DNA of 57,980 nucleotides from Spirulina sp. CCY15215 (GCF_016888125.1 NZ_JACSWA010000361.1:1-57980); one strand, 5' to 3'; shown: positions 8,863-18,043, counted from the stretch's first letter. Numbers and translations are program-made. Notes: generated by a model from the letters alone, not told the origin.

Positions 8863-10614
8863 TTATGGCTGGCGATCGTAGCGGTCGAGTCGGCGCATTA
8901 GTCGTAACAGAAAAAGACTAATGATAGCTGCAAGTCCAGCAACAACGATCGCCAAAACAATTTTATCGTTTACTAAAAGGATAGTAGCAGATAGCGTAAA
9001 TGCACCAACTAATAAAGTATAGTTGGTCAAAAGCTGAACCGAACTTAATTTTCGTAACAAACGATCGGATTCCGTTGATCGCACCCGCACGCGGATATCT
9101 CCCCGCTCTAATTTTTCGATCGTATCTTCAATGCGCCGAGGCAGTCCTAGTGCCGTGCTGCTGACTTGGGCGGCCTGTTGTCCCAATTTATCCAATAAAC
9201 TACTGCCGTTGCCGTTGGTGTTGGTCATAATATCTAATGCAAAAGGTTTGGCGACTTCCATAAAGTTAAATTCGGGATCTAAACCCTTACCTACCCCTTC
9301 CAAGGTTGAGAATGCCCGCATGACAAAGGTAAACGTGGCGGGGAAGCGAAAGGGTTGATCGTAAGCAATTTCGTAGAGATCCTCGCCAATTTCATTAATA
9401 GACTGATCCTCGAAAGGCTTATCCATAAAGTTATCCAGCATATACTGGATCGATCGCCGCACGGGAGATAAATCTCCCGTTGGGGTCAGGGCATCTAGTT
9501 CAATTAAAGAGGCAATCACGCGATCGGCATTTTTTTCAGCAATGCCAAAAAGAGTCTCCATCAAGCCTTCCCTTACATTGGCTTTGATGCGCCCCATCAT
9601 GCCAAAATCATAAAAGATGAGCGCCCCATCCGTGGCAACAGCGATATTGCCGGGATGGGGATCTGCATGGAAAAAGCCATCATTCAATAATTGTCGCAAA
9701 TAGGCCTCTGCCCCCAAACGAGCCAAGAGCTTGCGATCGAGTCCTGCCGCTTCGATCGCCTCGTAATGGCTAATTTTAATGCCAGGGAGATATTCGAGGG
9801 TGAGAACACGAGGAGAGGCATAACGCCAGTAAACCCGAGGCACATTGACCCACTCCAAATGCCGGAAATTGCGTCGAAATAGGTCGGCATTGCGCCCTTC
9901 GTTGATATAATCTGTTTCTTCCCAGAGAATGCGACAGCATTCCTCATAAACCCCCATCCAATCTCGTCCCCTACCCCATTGAGGATGATTTTGGAAATAT
10001 TGGGAAATGCGCTTGAGAATTGCCAGATCGATAGTAAAAAGCTGTTTTAAACCAGGTCGCTGTACCTTGACCACAATTTCTTCACCACTATGAAGTTGTG
10101 CCTTGTGAACTTGTCCTAAACTGGCGGCGGCGAGGGGAGTCGGTTCAAAACTGCGAAACAGTTCGTTCACCGATTTTCCCGTATCTTCTTTGATAATGGC
10201 GGCAACTTGTTCGTAGGAAAAGGCGGGAACTTGGTCTTGGAGTTTGCTTAATTCGGCCACATATTGTGTGGGAAATAAATCCCCTCGGGTTGAGAAAAGC
10301 TGTCCGACTTTAATAAACGTCGGTCCCAATTCCAAACAACTTTCCCGCAACCAAACCGCTTGTTTTTGGCGACGCTGTTGCCGTTTTTCTTCGCTGTAGC
10401 CCCCTGGATAAGACCATTTTTTGCTATCCCACCATAATTCTGTCAAGAAAGTGAGAACCACTCGCCAGATATCAGCACGGCGACGAAAACGAGAGTAATT
10501 GTCGCGGTTCCAACGGTACTTACCTTTGCCTCGTTCTGGACGAGAAAGGCGATCGCTGGGGTCAATTAGGGGAGGATAGGGGGTTGTGGTTGAGTTAGGG
10601 GATAGGGCAGACAC
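8863..10614 (-). CDS. ABC1/UbiB-family atypical kinase
   Basis: A 583-residue member of the ABC1/COQ8/UbiB family, linked to quinone biosynthesis and thylakoid lipid metabolism. It has the family-specific KxGQ motif in FIKVGQLFSTRGDLFP (about 99-114), the Ala-rich loop AAASLGQVHKAQ (about 160-171), the catalytic-loop variant HADPHPGNIA (about 316-325) and YDFGMMG (about 334-340). Two hydrophobic C-terminal segments (about 520-570) should anchor it in a membrane. Starts with GTG at 10614. The downstream PP2C gene begins 37 bp away on the same strand. Whether it acts as kinase or ATPase on a lipid pathway is not settled for the family. Confidence 0.93.
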   Translation of the reverse strand: MSALSPNSTTTPYPPLIDPSDRLSRPERGKGKYRWNRDNYSRFRRRADIWRVVLTFLTELWWDSKKWSYPGGYSEEKRQQRRQKQAVWLRESCLELGPTFIKVGQLFSTRGDLFPTQYVAELSKLQDQVPAFSYEQVAAIIKEDTGKSVNELFRSFEPTPLAAASLGQVHKAQLHSGEEIVVKVQRPGLKQLFTIDLAILKRISQYFQNHPQWGRGRDWMGVYEECCRILWEETDYINEGRNADLFRRNFRHLEWVNVPRVYWRYASPRVLTLEYLPGIKISHYEAIEAAGLDRKLLARLGAEAYLRQLLNDGFFHADPHPGNIAVATDGALIFYDFGMMGRIKANVREGLMETLFGIAEKNADRVIASLIELDALTPTGDLSPVRRSIQYMLDNFMDKPFEDQSINEIGEDLYEIAYDQPFRFPATFTFVMRAFSTLEGVGKGLDPEFNFMEVAKPFALDIMTNTNGNGSSLLDKLGQQAAQVSSTALGLPRRIEDTIEKLERGDIRVRVRSTESDRLLRKLSSVQLLTNYTLLVGAFTLSATILLVNDKIVLAIVVAGLAAIISLFLLRLMRRLDRYDRQP

Positions 10615-10665
10615 TTTTTAAGTTAAAAGAAAAAAAGAAGGTCAAAAAGTTTTAAAAACTAAAAT

Positions 10666-10757
10666 GGGACTTACGCAGCTAGGGAGCGAGACGCTCCCAC
10701 TACTGTATTCTCTGGCTATGGTAGTGCGGGCATCTTGCCCGTTAATGCGTAAGTCCT
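10666..10757. repeat. 92-bp MITE-like element with terminal inverted repeats
   Basis: Ends GGGACTTACGCA (10666-10677) and TGCGTAAGTCCT (10746-10757) are inverted repeats matching at 11 of 12 positions. The interior holds two hairpins, GGGAGCGagaCGCTCCC and GGGCAagaTGCCC-type. A closely similar interior lies in opposite orientation at 57901-57964. No coding capacity, so a non-autonomous mobile or REP-like element is the best reading. Confidence 0.75.
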
Positions 10758-10802
10758 ATAAAAAAAAGACCAGATGAACTGGCATTGCATTTTAAGTGCG
10801 CC

Positions 10803-11129
10803 TTAAGTCGGTGAATTCCGATGGCTATTCAGTGCCGATCGCAGGCTGGCAATTTCTGCTCGCAGATCGTCGATGGTTTCTTGCAGGTCGCCGGAACTCA
10901 CACCATTGCTAGTTTGTCCCCCATGTCCTCCACCTCCATTGGTTTGAGCCATTTCGCGATCGGCTCTGGCCATTGTTTCTTCCGCAACTTGCCGAAATTT
11001 CTCGCGTTGTTCGGCATCAAATTTACCAAATTCGCTCAGGGCATTGGTCAAAGTGTCCTCAACTTTTTCTCCTAAGATTTCGGCAAAGGCTTTACCAATA
11101 AAAAAGGCACGGGTAACAGGATTGCTCAT
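10803..11129 (-). CDS. Conserved small cyanobacterial protein (DUF6825-like)
   Basis: A 108-residue soluble, highly charged protein. The start MSNPVTRAFFIGKAFAE resembles a conserved cyanobacterial/plastid family that I take to be DUF6825. A helical region (about 1-60), a Gly-rich linker (NGGGGHGG, about 65-72) and a C-terminal coiled-coil-like helix (DDLRAEIASLRSALN) follow. The ATG at 11129 was chosen since the sequence upstream is not conserved-looking. Function unknown. The nearest same-strand neighbour is the Ser/Thr kinase upstream, separated by a tandem-repeat array. Confidence 0.75.
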   Translation of the reverse strand: MSNPVTRAFFIGKAFAEILGEKVEDTLTNALSEFGKFDAEQREKFRQVAEETMARADREMAQTNGGGGHGGQTSNGVSSGDLQETIDDLRAEIASLRSALNSHRNSPT

Positions 11130-11196
11130 GAGCGGATTTTCTTGACGTTTTGTAACAAAATTATAACTTACTTTTCGAGTATCAATTCTCAAGGAA

Positions 11197-11300
11197 GAGA
11201 AAATGACTAGAGAAAATGACTAGAGAAAATGACTAGAGAAAATGACTAGAGAAAATGACTAGAGAAAATGACTAGAGAAAATGACTAGAGAAAATGACTG
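11197..11300. repeat. Eight tandem copies of a 13-bp unit (gagaaaatgacta)
   Basis: Eight head-to-tail 13-bp units, seven identical and the last ending in g. It lies between the kinase 3' end and the start of the 108-residue protein gene. Because 13 is not a multiple of three, each ATG on the plus strand opens only a six-codon frame, so the array is not coding. Such an array can vary in copy number between strains. Confidence 0.95.
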
Positions 11301-11301
11301 A

Positions 11302-11322
11302 GGAAGGCGGCGATCGCCTTCC
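11302..11322 (-). terminator. Hairpin downstream of Ser/Thr kinase gene
   Basis: GGAAGGCG (11302-11309) pairs with CGCCTTCC (11315-11322) around a 5-nt loop, 27 bp past the kinase stop codon. GC-rich perfect stem; a modest T run (TCATTTTC) follows on the minus strand. Plausible terminator. Confidence 0.45.
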
Positions 11323-11348
11323 CGTGTTCATCCCTCATTTTTCCTAAT

Positions 11349-12680
11349 TCATCCCTCATTATTCTCTAATCCCTGACTCTGAAAATCGTCCCGGGGAGGG
11401 AAGGACTGTTCGTTGTGCCAGAAGGTAGAACCCGCTTCTGTGGGACGGTTGAGCCGCAGGGATAAACCAAAACCTGCTCCCGCAGAGGCGGCGATCGCGC
11501 TGGTCATTAATAATGCTCCCACGGGAAACCTGAGTTTGGCGGGCTGTTTAGTTGTCGCTTTTGTCGGTTTTGCTGCTTTTGAGTGGGTAGGCCTTTTTTT
11601 GCCCTTGCGCGGCGTTTTGCCGATGACAACACTGGTATTGCGATCGGTTGTTTCGCGCTTCTTGGGTGTTTGCTGAAAAGTAGCAGAGGTTCCAGAAGAC
11701 TCGAGTTCCTCTAATCTGGCTGGAGAACTGCTTTTTGGAGTTGCGGGAACAGAAGGCAGTTCCACGGGAGGACGCGGTTCCGGAAGCGTTTCTTTTGCTA
11801 AATTAGACGCGGTTTGTTGTGGGGTTGCGGCTGGGGGAGATTTGGGGGCGATCGCCTTAGTGGGTGCAGCAACGGGGGCGGGATGCCACAGTGCTAACCA
11901 GGCTTTTAAGGTTTGCGGGCGTTTATTTGGAGTCGCAAGGCCTTGTAAAATCGCCTGCTTAATTTCCTGACTGATGCCTTCGGGAAATTTTTGCCATTTT
12001 TCCGGTGGAATATGTTCGAGTAAGGGCACCGGCGGTAAAGGATTTCCCGCTAATAAGAAGTAAAAAACAGCGCTGAGGGCGTAAATATCCGTAGCGGTGG
12101 AAGTTTTCCCCTTGGGATCGTACTGTTCGATCGCCGCATAGCCTGGGGCGATGAGGTTGGCGTGGGTTTGACGAATTTCTGGGGTCAGGTTGCAGGCCAT
12201 GCCTAAGTCCACCAAAACCACGTCATCGGTTTGGGAACGATAGATAATATTGCGGGGTTGAACATCAAGATGTTGCAAGTTGGCGGCGTGGAGGACAGAT
12301 AGGGCGGAAGCAATTTGCTCGATCCATCCTTTGGCGCGGGATTCCGATACAGCACCTTCTGAAGCAATTTTATCGGCGAGATTCTGGCCGAGAATGCGAT
12401 CGCAGACAACATAAGGAACGCCTTCTTCGGCAAAACTTTCCCAAATTCTGGGTAGGCGAGGATGAGAAACTCGGGCGAGGTGTTGGCTGAGGCCGAGAAA
12501 ATGCTTGCAGAAGCGATCGAAATGGGGATGATCGTGAAGACTGGCCGCCAAAGTTTTAATAATGACGGGCTTATTGGAGTTAACTTCCGTTGCGGGATAG
12601 GTGGCACTGAAAATTCCCTGACCGATGGGATCTTCAAGGCTGTATTTAAAGTCGTTCTCAGTTGCAGTGGCAGTTGTCAT
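11349..12680 (-). CDS. Membrane-anchored Ser/Thr protein kinase with altered catalytic loop
   Basis: A 443-residue Hanks-type kinase. The N-terminal kinase domain (about 12-265) keeps a glycine-loop remnant (IGQGIFSATY), the ATP-binding Lys (K42), the catalytic-loop Asp (D139 in HLDVQPRN) and Asn (N144). It has Gln at 141 where Lys is usual and DLG (158-160) instead of DFG. A Pro/Ala/Lys-rich linker (about 270-385) leads to one transmembrane helix (about 388-408) and a short tail. This is the topology of cyanobacterial Spk-type kinases without a large sensor domain. It is divergently oriented from the response regulator gene. Activity is likely reduced or atypical because of the Lys-to-Gln change, but the key Asp residues remain. 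Confidence 0.85.
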   Translation of the reverse strand: MTTATATENDFKYSLEDPIGQGIFSATYPATEVNSNKPVIIKTLAASLHDHPHFDRFCKHFLGLSQHLARVSHPRLPRIWESFAEEGVPYVVCDRILGQNLADKIASEGAVSESRAKGWIEQIASALSVLHAANLQHLDVQPRNIIYRSQTDDVVLVDLGMACNLTPEIRQTHANLIAPGYAAIEQYDPKGKTSTATDIYALSAVFYFLLAGNPLPPVPLLEHIPPEKWQKFPEGISQEIKQAILQGLATPNKRPQTLKAWLALWHPAPVAAPTKAIAPKSPPAATPQQTASNLAKETLPEPRPPVELPSVPATPKSSSPARLEELESSGTSATFQQTPKKRETTDRNTSVVIGKTPRKGKKRPTHSKAAKPTKATTKQPAKLRFPVGALLMTSAIAASAGAGFGLSLRLNRPTEAGSTFWHNEQSFPPRDDFQSQGLENNEG

Positions 12681-12860
12681 GGGTTTGATGTACGAGACGG
12701 GAGATCGCGTTACGCCTTAAGAGTTAGTTTAGATCGTCTTTCGACAAAAATGCCGGCTATCCGTTGAATTTTTTGACTATTTTTGCGCGATCGCGCCCCA
12801 TCGTTTTTCCTGATTCTGGCGTGGGTTACAATCGGAAAGGCCAAGGCAAGGATAATTGTT

Positions 12861-13568
12861 ATGGAAATTGAAATGTCAGATAAACCGAAACTCTTGCTAG
12901 TTGACGACGAACCGGGATTAAGAGCCGCCGTACAGGCCTATCTTGAAGATGATGAGGAATTTGCTGTGACGGCGGTTGCTGGTGCTGAAGAAGCATGGAA
13001 AATTCTCGAAATAGATCCCCCAGATCTGGTCATTTCTGACATTATGATGCCTCAAGTGGACGGCTACCAATTTTTGCAACAATTACGAGATGACGTGCGT
13101 TTTAAAACTCTTCCCGTGGTCTTTCTCACGGCTCGAGGTATGACTACCGATCGCATTCAAGGTTATAAGGCTGGTGTTGATGCTTACCTTCCAAAACCCT
13201 TTGAACCTGACGAACTCATGGCGATCGTTCGCAACCTTCTCCAACGACGCAACCCCAGCAGCGAAGGGAATGAAGAGGGTTCAAAACTTGATGAAATTGT
13301 CAAAGAACTGGCCACGATTAAGGGAATGCTCAACCACAGCCCCGGTATTATTCCCATTGCTTCCTCCATTAAAATTGAACTGACTCCCCGCGAACAAAGC
13401 GTTCTCGATCTCGTTGCCCGAGGTTTAATGAATAAGGAAATCGCCAGCCAACTCGAAACTAGCGTTCGCAATGTTGAAAAGTATGTCAGCCGACTTTTCA
13501 GCAAAACAGGAACGAATAGTCGCACGGAGTTAGTCCGCTATGCTCTCGAACATGGCTTGACAAAATAG
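12861..13568 (+). CDS. NarL/LuxR-type response regulator, Rre1/Ycf29-like
   Basis: A 235-residue two-component regulator. The receiver domain (about 9-125) has the acidic pair D15/D16, phosphoacceptor D60 in ISDIMMPQVDGYQFLQQLR, Thr in LTARG and Lys in YLPKPF. The LuxR-type helix-turn-helix lies at the C-terminus (about 170-232: LTPREQSVLDLVARGLMNKEIA). The receiver strongly resembles the cyanobacterial Rre1/Ycf29 regulator, known from heat, salt and osmotic responses. That assignment is from family memory. Two starts compete: ATG 12861 and ATG 12873; both keep the full receiver. The cognate kinase is not adjacent. Confidence 0.85.
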   Translation: MEIEMSDKPKLLLVDDEPGLRAAVQAYLEDDEEFAVTAVAGAEEAWKILEIDPPDLVISDIMMPQVDGYQFLQQLRDDVRFKTLPVVFLTARGMTTDRIQGYKAGVDAYLPKPFEPDELMAIVRNLLQRRNPSSEGNEEGSKLDEIVKELATIKGMLNHSPGIIPIASSIKIELTPREQSVLDLVARGLMNKEIASQLETSVRNVEKYVSRLFSKTGTNSRTELVRYALEHGLTK

Positions 13569-13897
13569 CTTTTTTCGGGAGATTATTGCCTCAGAAAATA
13601 GAGAGGCTCAGAGAGGCCGATCCCAAGACAATGCTAAATCCCAAAATGTAGCCAAATCTTGACGAGTTGCCAGGGAGGGGGGATCGCTAATCCCTCGGAA
13701 AACTTAAATATATTGCTTGGTAAATATTTTTCGATCCGGCAAAAACCTTGCTGTAAAAGCGATTCCGAAATAATAAAGAAAACATTAAGATTAAAAGCTG
13801 TAAAGTTAGATAAAGAAATTTGTTGATTGATGGTTATTCTTTACATTTTATTGATATTATTTAAAGATATACAAAAAACTTTTTAAAAAACAGCGTA

Positions 13898-14035
13898 ATG
13901 ATTATAAAATCTCCCCCCCAAAATCAAGTTGGGCAATTCGGGCAAGTTGGACAATCTGTTGGTTTAGCAATGGCTTTAGTAATGATGAGCTTAGGCGTGA
14001 TCGTTATGATGACCCAAGTTTATTTTTTCCCTTAA
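13898..14035 (+). CDS. Small single-pass membrane protein (45 aa)
   Basis: An open frame of 45 codons in an otherwise gene-free 520-bp gap (13569-14088). The N-terminal half is polar with a repeated GQ pattern (VGQFGQVGQSVG). The C-terminal half is a clear transmembrane stretch rich in Met, Leu and Val (about residues 21-44) ending FFP and TAA. No strong Shine-Dalgarno precedes the ATG. Many cyanobacterial photosystem and NDH accessory subunits have this size and shape, but I do not recognise this one. The rest of the gap shows only AT-rich sequence. Confidence 0.45.
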   Translation: MIIKSPPQNQVGQFGQVGQSVGLAMALVMMSLGVIVMMTQVYFFP

Positions 14036-14088
14036 TTTCTCCCTTATCAAAATTGCTAGATATGTTCCCTAGGTATATTCCCTAGATC

Positions 14089-16728
14089 CTAATTTAAAGC
14101 CCCCCTAACTAAGATTACTGTCCCTTTTATCCCGGAAGCGATCGCTTCCGGGATGTTACCGTACATAGCCTGTTGCATTAAACCTTCCTGACTTGCGCCA
14201 ATAATAGTGAGGTCGCATAGCTTCACCTCTGACAATTGCACGATCGCATCGACTGGGTTATCAGAGCGCCAAGAAACCGTTTGTACAACCGTTTCCATTT
14301 GTTTTCGGAGGCGATCGGCAGTTTCCTCCAACATCCTCGTATCGATTTTTTTACCATCAGGAGTATGAATCTGACATAATAATAAATGAGGAGAAGGAGT
14401 TAACAAAGCAAAAGCGGGTAACAGTTCCATCCCTCGCTGCATATTTGGACCCCCCGCCGTGGGAATCAGCCAAGTGCTGGATTTTGTGGGAGCTAAAGGA
14501 TAGGAATATTTGTGTTTCCCTAATTTCACCAAAACAACCTCACAGTAAGCCTGATGAATTAATGTATCGATCGCATCCCCAAAAATCTTATCAGGGGTGG
14601 CGGTAAATCCCTTCCAGCCCATGAGCAGCAGATCGATATGACGTTCCCGCACAACATCCAAAACAGCCCGCGCGGTATTGTGAGCAACCCGAATTTGCAG
14701 GTGTAAGGAAACACCCCATTCCTGCGCCTTATCCTGCGCCATTGCTAACAATTTGTGACTTTCCGACTCATCCACCGCCGTTTGAGCGGGAAGATTGTGG
14801 AGGGGGATCAAAATGACGTGCAAACATTCCAACTCACAATTTCTCATCTTAGCGATCGCCAGACCAATTTCCAGCATTGTTGCTGCTGTATGGGGATTAG
14901 AGAGGGGCAGTAAAATGCGTCCTTTCCCCGTGACTGGAGCGCGAACGTGATAGATTGAGTAAGAGGGATCGGGTTCGCGATCGCCCTGAGATTGATTCAC
15001 CCGCAAGCGATCGGCGGTAGCATGAATGAGATCGCTGCGAGTAATAATCCCCACCAATCGTCGCCCCTCCGTAACCGGCAAATGGGAAATCTGATAGCGA
15101 TCCATCAAATAAAGTACATCACTTAAAGTCGCTTCGGGATGAACCGCGATCGGATTGTGGGTCATAATTTGACGGAGGGGAGATTTGCGAGAGATGCCCC
15201 CCAAATTAGCAAGCTGGGTTTCCGTCACCATTCCCACCAGATTTCCTTCATCAACCACCGGAAAACCATGATGTTCAGAACGGGAAAAAGCCTGAATAGT
15301 TTCCTCAACAGTCAGATTGAGGGGTAAAGTGTCCATTCGAGCCTGTAAGACATCGGCGGCGGTTAAATCTTCGAGAACATCGCGGTTGCCTTCCCCATCC
15401 TTCAATTTGATGCCGCTTGCTTCGAGGAGATGCTGATAGAGAGAACCTTTATGTAAGGCTTCCCCTACCCCATAAGCAACAACCGAACTAATCATCAGGG
15501 GTAAAACCAATTGAAAATCCGTGGTTAATTCAAAAACAATCACGATCGCCGTCACCGGAACCCGCGCCACTCCGGTAAAAAATGCCCCCATACCCACCAA
15601 AGCATAAGTAGTTTGGGAACTCACCCCCCCCAATAACAAACCAATTCCGCCAATTAGGGAGCCTAGGGCAGAACCGAGAACCAAAGAGGGGGCAAAGAGT
15701 CCCCCTGGGGCTCCGGCTCCGGAAGCAAGGATGGTCAAGCCAAAATGAAGCATAAAGGCGATCGCGATGTTTTGTAGATCTGCTTCTCCCGTAACTAAAA
15801 AATCCCGCAATCCGGCATTATTGCGGAAGACATCTGGGGAGAAAGCGATCGCCGTCCCAGAAATTAAACCGATGAACCCCAAGCGCCAGGACATGGGGAT
15901 ATTTAAACGGCGGTGCAAGGTGCGACTCCACAACATCCCGCGATTGAAGAAAACCCCCAAAACCCCAGCAGCAACTCCCAAGAGGATATAGAAAGGAATA
16001 TCGAGGGGGGTAAATTCGTTGACGATCTGGGGAACGAGTATTGCTTGAGGTAGATTGAGATCCGCCGATCCCAATAAGCGAGAGACAACGGAACCGGTAA
16101 AGGAAGCAAGAATCGAAGTTTCTAGGGTTAGCCCCGACATATCCCGAGACAGTTCTTCCACCACAAAGAGAACCCCGGCGATCGGGGTATTAAATCCGGC
16201 GGCTAATCCGGCGGCGGCTCCGGCGGCGATCATTTGGCGGCGATGTTGGGGAGAGGTGGGCACCCATTGACTGAGTTGCCCAGCTAAAGCCGCCCCGATA
16301 TGTACTGTAGCGCCCCTGCGCCCGAGGGTTAAGCCTCCCCCTAAGACTAAAATTGCGCCGAGGGTTTTCACGATCGCCACCCGCAAGGTGAGAGGGATCG
16401 GGAATTTGGCGAGGGCGGCTTTGACTTGAGAGACTCCACCCCCATTGGCTGCGGGAGAGAGATGTTCTACCAGCCACCCGGCTATCCAACAAAGGATAAA
16501 CCCAAACAGTGGCAGAATCCAAATTCCCAGATCTTCAACCAGGGAGAGGCGAAATCCCCCTACAAATCCCACCCCTTTTTTGAGTAAAAGAGCAGCAATG
16601 CCGGAAACTGCACCAATTAAGCAGGCTTCAGCGAGAGCGTAATAGGTTTTTACCGCTTGGTTTCCTAAGTGGCGATTTTTGAGAAAAGACAGCCCAAATT
16701 TGTTCGTGACCAAAATTTTCAAGTTCAT
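14089..16728 (-). CDS. ClC-family chloride channel/transporter with CBS pair and two USP domains
   Basis: An 879-residue modular membrane protein. Residues about 25-435 form the ClC anion pore. The GREGP filter motif reads GRRGATVH (about 136-143), so the gating Glu is Arg, while the GxFxP-type motif is present as GGLFAPSLVLGS (about 345-356). Two CBS domains (about 450-570) usually bind adenine nucleotides. Two universal-stress-protein-like domains (about 595-725 and 735-879) end the protein. The GRR variant is, as far as I recall, found in other cyanobacterial ClC proteins. ATG 16728 is preferred over a TTG two codons earlier. Transport mode (channel or exchanger) is uncertain. Confidence 0.92.
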   Translation of the reverse strand: MNLKILVTNKFGLSFLKNRHLGNQAVKTYYALAEACLIGAVSGIAALLLKKGVGFVGGFRLSLVEDLGIWILPLFGFILCWIAGWLVEHLSPAANGGGVSQVKAALAKFPIPLTLRVAIVKTLGAILVLGGGLTLGRRGATVHIGAALAGQLSQWVPTSPQHRRQMIAAGAAAGLAAGFNTPIAGVLFVVEELSRDMSGLTLETSILASFTGSVVSRLLGSADLNLPQAILVPQIVNEFTPLDIPFYILLGVAAGVLGVFFNRGMLWSRTLHRRLNIPMSWRLGFIGLISGTAIAFSPDVFRNNAGLRDFLVTGEADLQNIAIAFMLHFGLTILASGAGAPGGLFAPSLVLGSALGSLIGGIGLLLGGVSSQTTYALVGMGAFFTGVARVPVTAIVIVFELTTDFQLVLPLMISSVVAYGVGEALHKGSLYQHLLEASGIKLKDGEGNRDVLEDLTAADVLQARMDTLPLNLTVEETIQAFSRSEHHGFPVVDEGNLVGMVTETQLANLGGISRKSPLRQIMTHNPIAVHPEATLSDVLYLMDRYQISHLPVTEGRRLVGIITRSDLIHATADRLRVNQSQGDREPDPSYSIYHVRAPVTGKGRILLPLSNPHTAATMLEIGLAIAKMRNCELECLHVILIPLHNLPAQTAVDESESHKLLAMAQDKAQEWGVSLHLQIRVAHNTARAVLDVVRERHIDLLLMGWKGFTATPDKIFGDAIDTLIHQAYCEVVLVKLGKHKYSYPLAPTKSSTWLIPTAGGPNMQRGMELLPAFALLTPSPHLLLCQIHTPDGKKIDTRMLEETADRLRKQMETVVQTVSWRSDNPVDAIVQLSEVKLCDLTIIGASQEGLMQQAMYGNIPEAIASGIKGTVILVRGALN

Positions 16729-16753
16729 CCACAACCGTCAAAGGTCAATTCTC

Positions 16754-18043
16754 CTAAAGAAATTTTTGCATAAGAGAGAGATCGACAGAGCCAAAATGAA
16801 CGCTAAAAGCAATGTGCATATTTTCCATCGATTTGACCAACCAGGGAACCCCCTCTTCGGTGGATGACTCGTAATGATTGAATAAAATCGAAAAGCGTTT
16901 TTCGAGATGGGGCTTCACTTGATTGCAGAGTAGGGTGATTTTTAAGAGTAAAACGACGGTTGGCGTTGCTCCTAAATTGGTGATTAAATCCACAAAAACA
17001 TAATGATCGGGACGCTGGGGGCTTTCTACGACCAAAAAATTTAATAAATGACTGGAGGTTCGCAATAAAAGTGTATTATTGGGCTTTTGCAGATCGTAAC
17101 GGGAGAGGGTATTTTTCAGGCGATCGTAGAGTTTTTCATTAAATTTCTGATTGCCATATTGAGGGTCTACCGAAGCGGTAAGATATTCGTAGAGATCTTC
17201 CTTAAAGTTGCGATAGGAGGACGCTTGCAGGCTGTGGGTGAGAAAATTCTTGGCCATGTCTCGATGAGTGCGATCGCCTTCAATGCGTCCTGAAAATTGG
17301 CGCACGGCTACCCCGAGTTCTCTGCTACTCAATAAGGTGGGATTTTTTACGGGTTGGATTAGGCGATCGCCTTGGGAATAAGCAGCTTTACGAACTTGAT
17401 AGGTGACATAGTGGGAAAGATCTAACTCAAATTGCTGTTGCAGGCGATCGCGAATTTGGCGCACGGTTTGTTGGTGTTCGTAGCTGCTATCCTGACTGAG
17501 CAAGCAATGTTCGTAGAGGTAAGGATAGCGATTGATCAAGGTTCCCACCAGATTGCCTTCCCCATGGCGATCGTGCAGGGGGCGCAGTTTGCCGCGATCT
17601 TCGATGGTATTGCCGATCACTCTCGCCAGTCGTTGTAAGGTCAAAAACTGTTCTGTTTCCCGAAAGTCCCGCACCAATTGTCGCAGGCGACGGGCCCCCC
17701 GAGCCTGCACGGAGCCGATGGGGGGAATAAAGCGAAACACTTCTACCAATTGAACAATTGCCCAACTATTCTGGGGTTGGGTTTGCCAGCGATTAATGAG
17801 AATATGGCAGCAGCGATTGAGGAGAAAATGAAAACTTTCCTCGGCTTCTTTCTCGCTGGCAAGGGTTTCTAGGGCAATTCGCACCTCAAGAGGCTCGTAA
17901 TTTCGCCCCCCGATAAACAAGCGCCGAAAGCGTTCAATTGTTTCTTGGGGAGTTTCTGTCTGTACGCAGTAAAGGAGATGATCGTACAAACGTTGGTCTT
18001 CTTGGCGGGTGGGTCTAAGATAGGAGCTAGTCAAGGTTGGCAC
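16754..18043 (-). CDS. Conserved cyanobacterial protein of unknown function (429 aa)
   Basis: A 429-residue soluble protein, mostly helical and rich in Leu and Arg, with no membrane segment and no motif I can assign. GTG start at 18043. It ends 26 bp before the ClC start on the same strand, so the two may be cotranscribed. Its length, intact frame and composition like the neighbours support a real gene. The central part (about 95-240) has many paired basic residues. No function is proposed. Confidence 0.75.
   Translation of the reverse strand: MPTLTSSYLRPTRQEDQRLYDHLLYCVQTETPQETIERFRRLFIGGRNYEPLEVRIALETLASEKEAEESFHFLLNRCCHILINRWQTQPQNSWAIVQLVEVFRFIPPIGSVQARGARRLRQLVRDFRETEQFLTLQRLARVIGNTIEDRGKLRPLHDRHGEGNLVGTLINRYPYLYEHCLLSQDSSYEHQQTVRQIRDRLQQQFELDLSHYVTYQVRKAAYSQGDRLIQPVKNPTLLSSRELGVAVRQFSGRIEGDRTHRDMAKNFLTHSLQASSYRNFKEDLYEYLTASVDPQYGNQKFNEKLYDRLKNTLSRYDLQKPNNTLLLRTSSHLLNFLVVESPQRPDHYVFVDLITNLGATPTVVLLLKITLLCNQVKPHLEKRFSILFNHYESSTEEGVPWLVKSMENMHIAFSVHFGSVDLSLMQKFL

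Noticed and set aside
11197-11300. CRISPR-like array
   Set aside because: Units are directly adjacent with no spacers and no cas genes are present, so these are plain tandem repeats. The same holds for 43418-43531.
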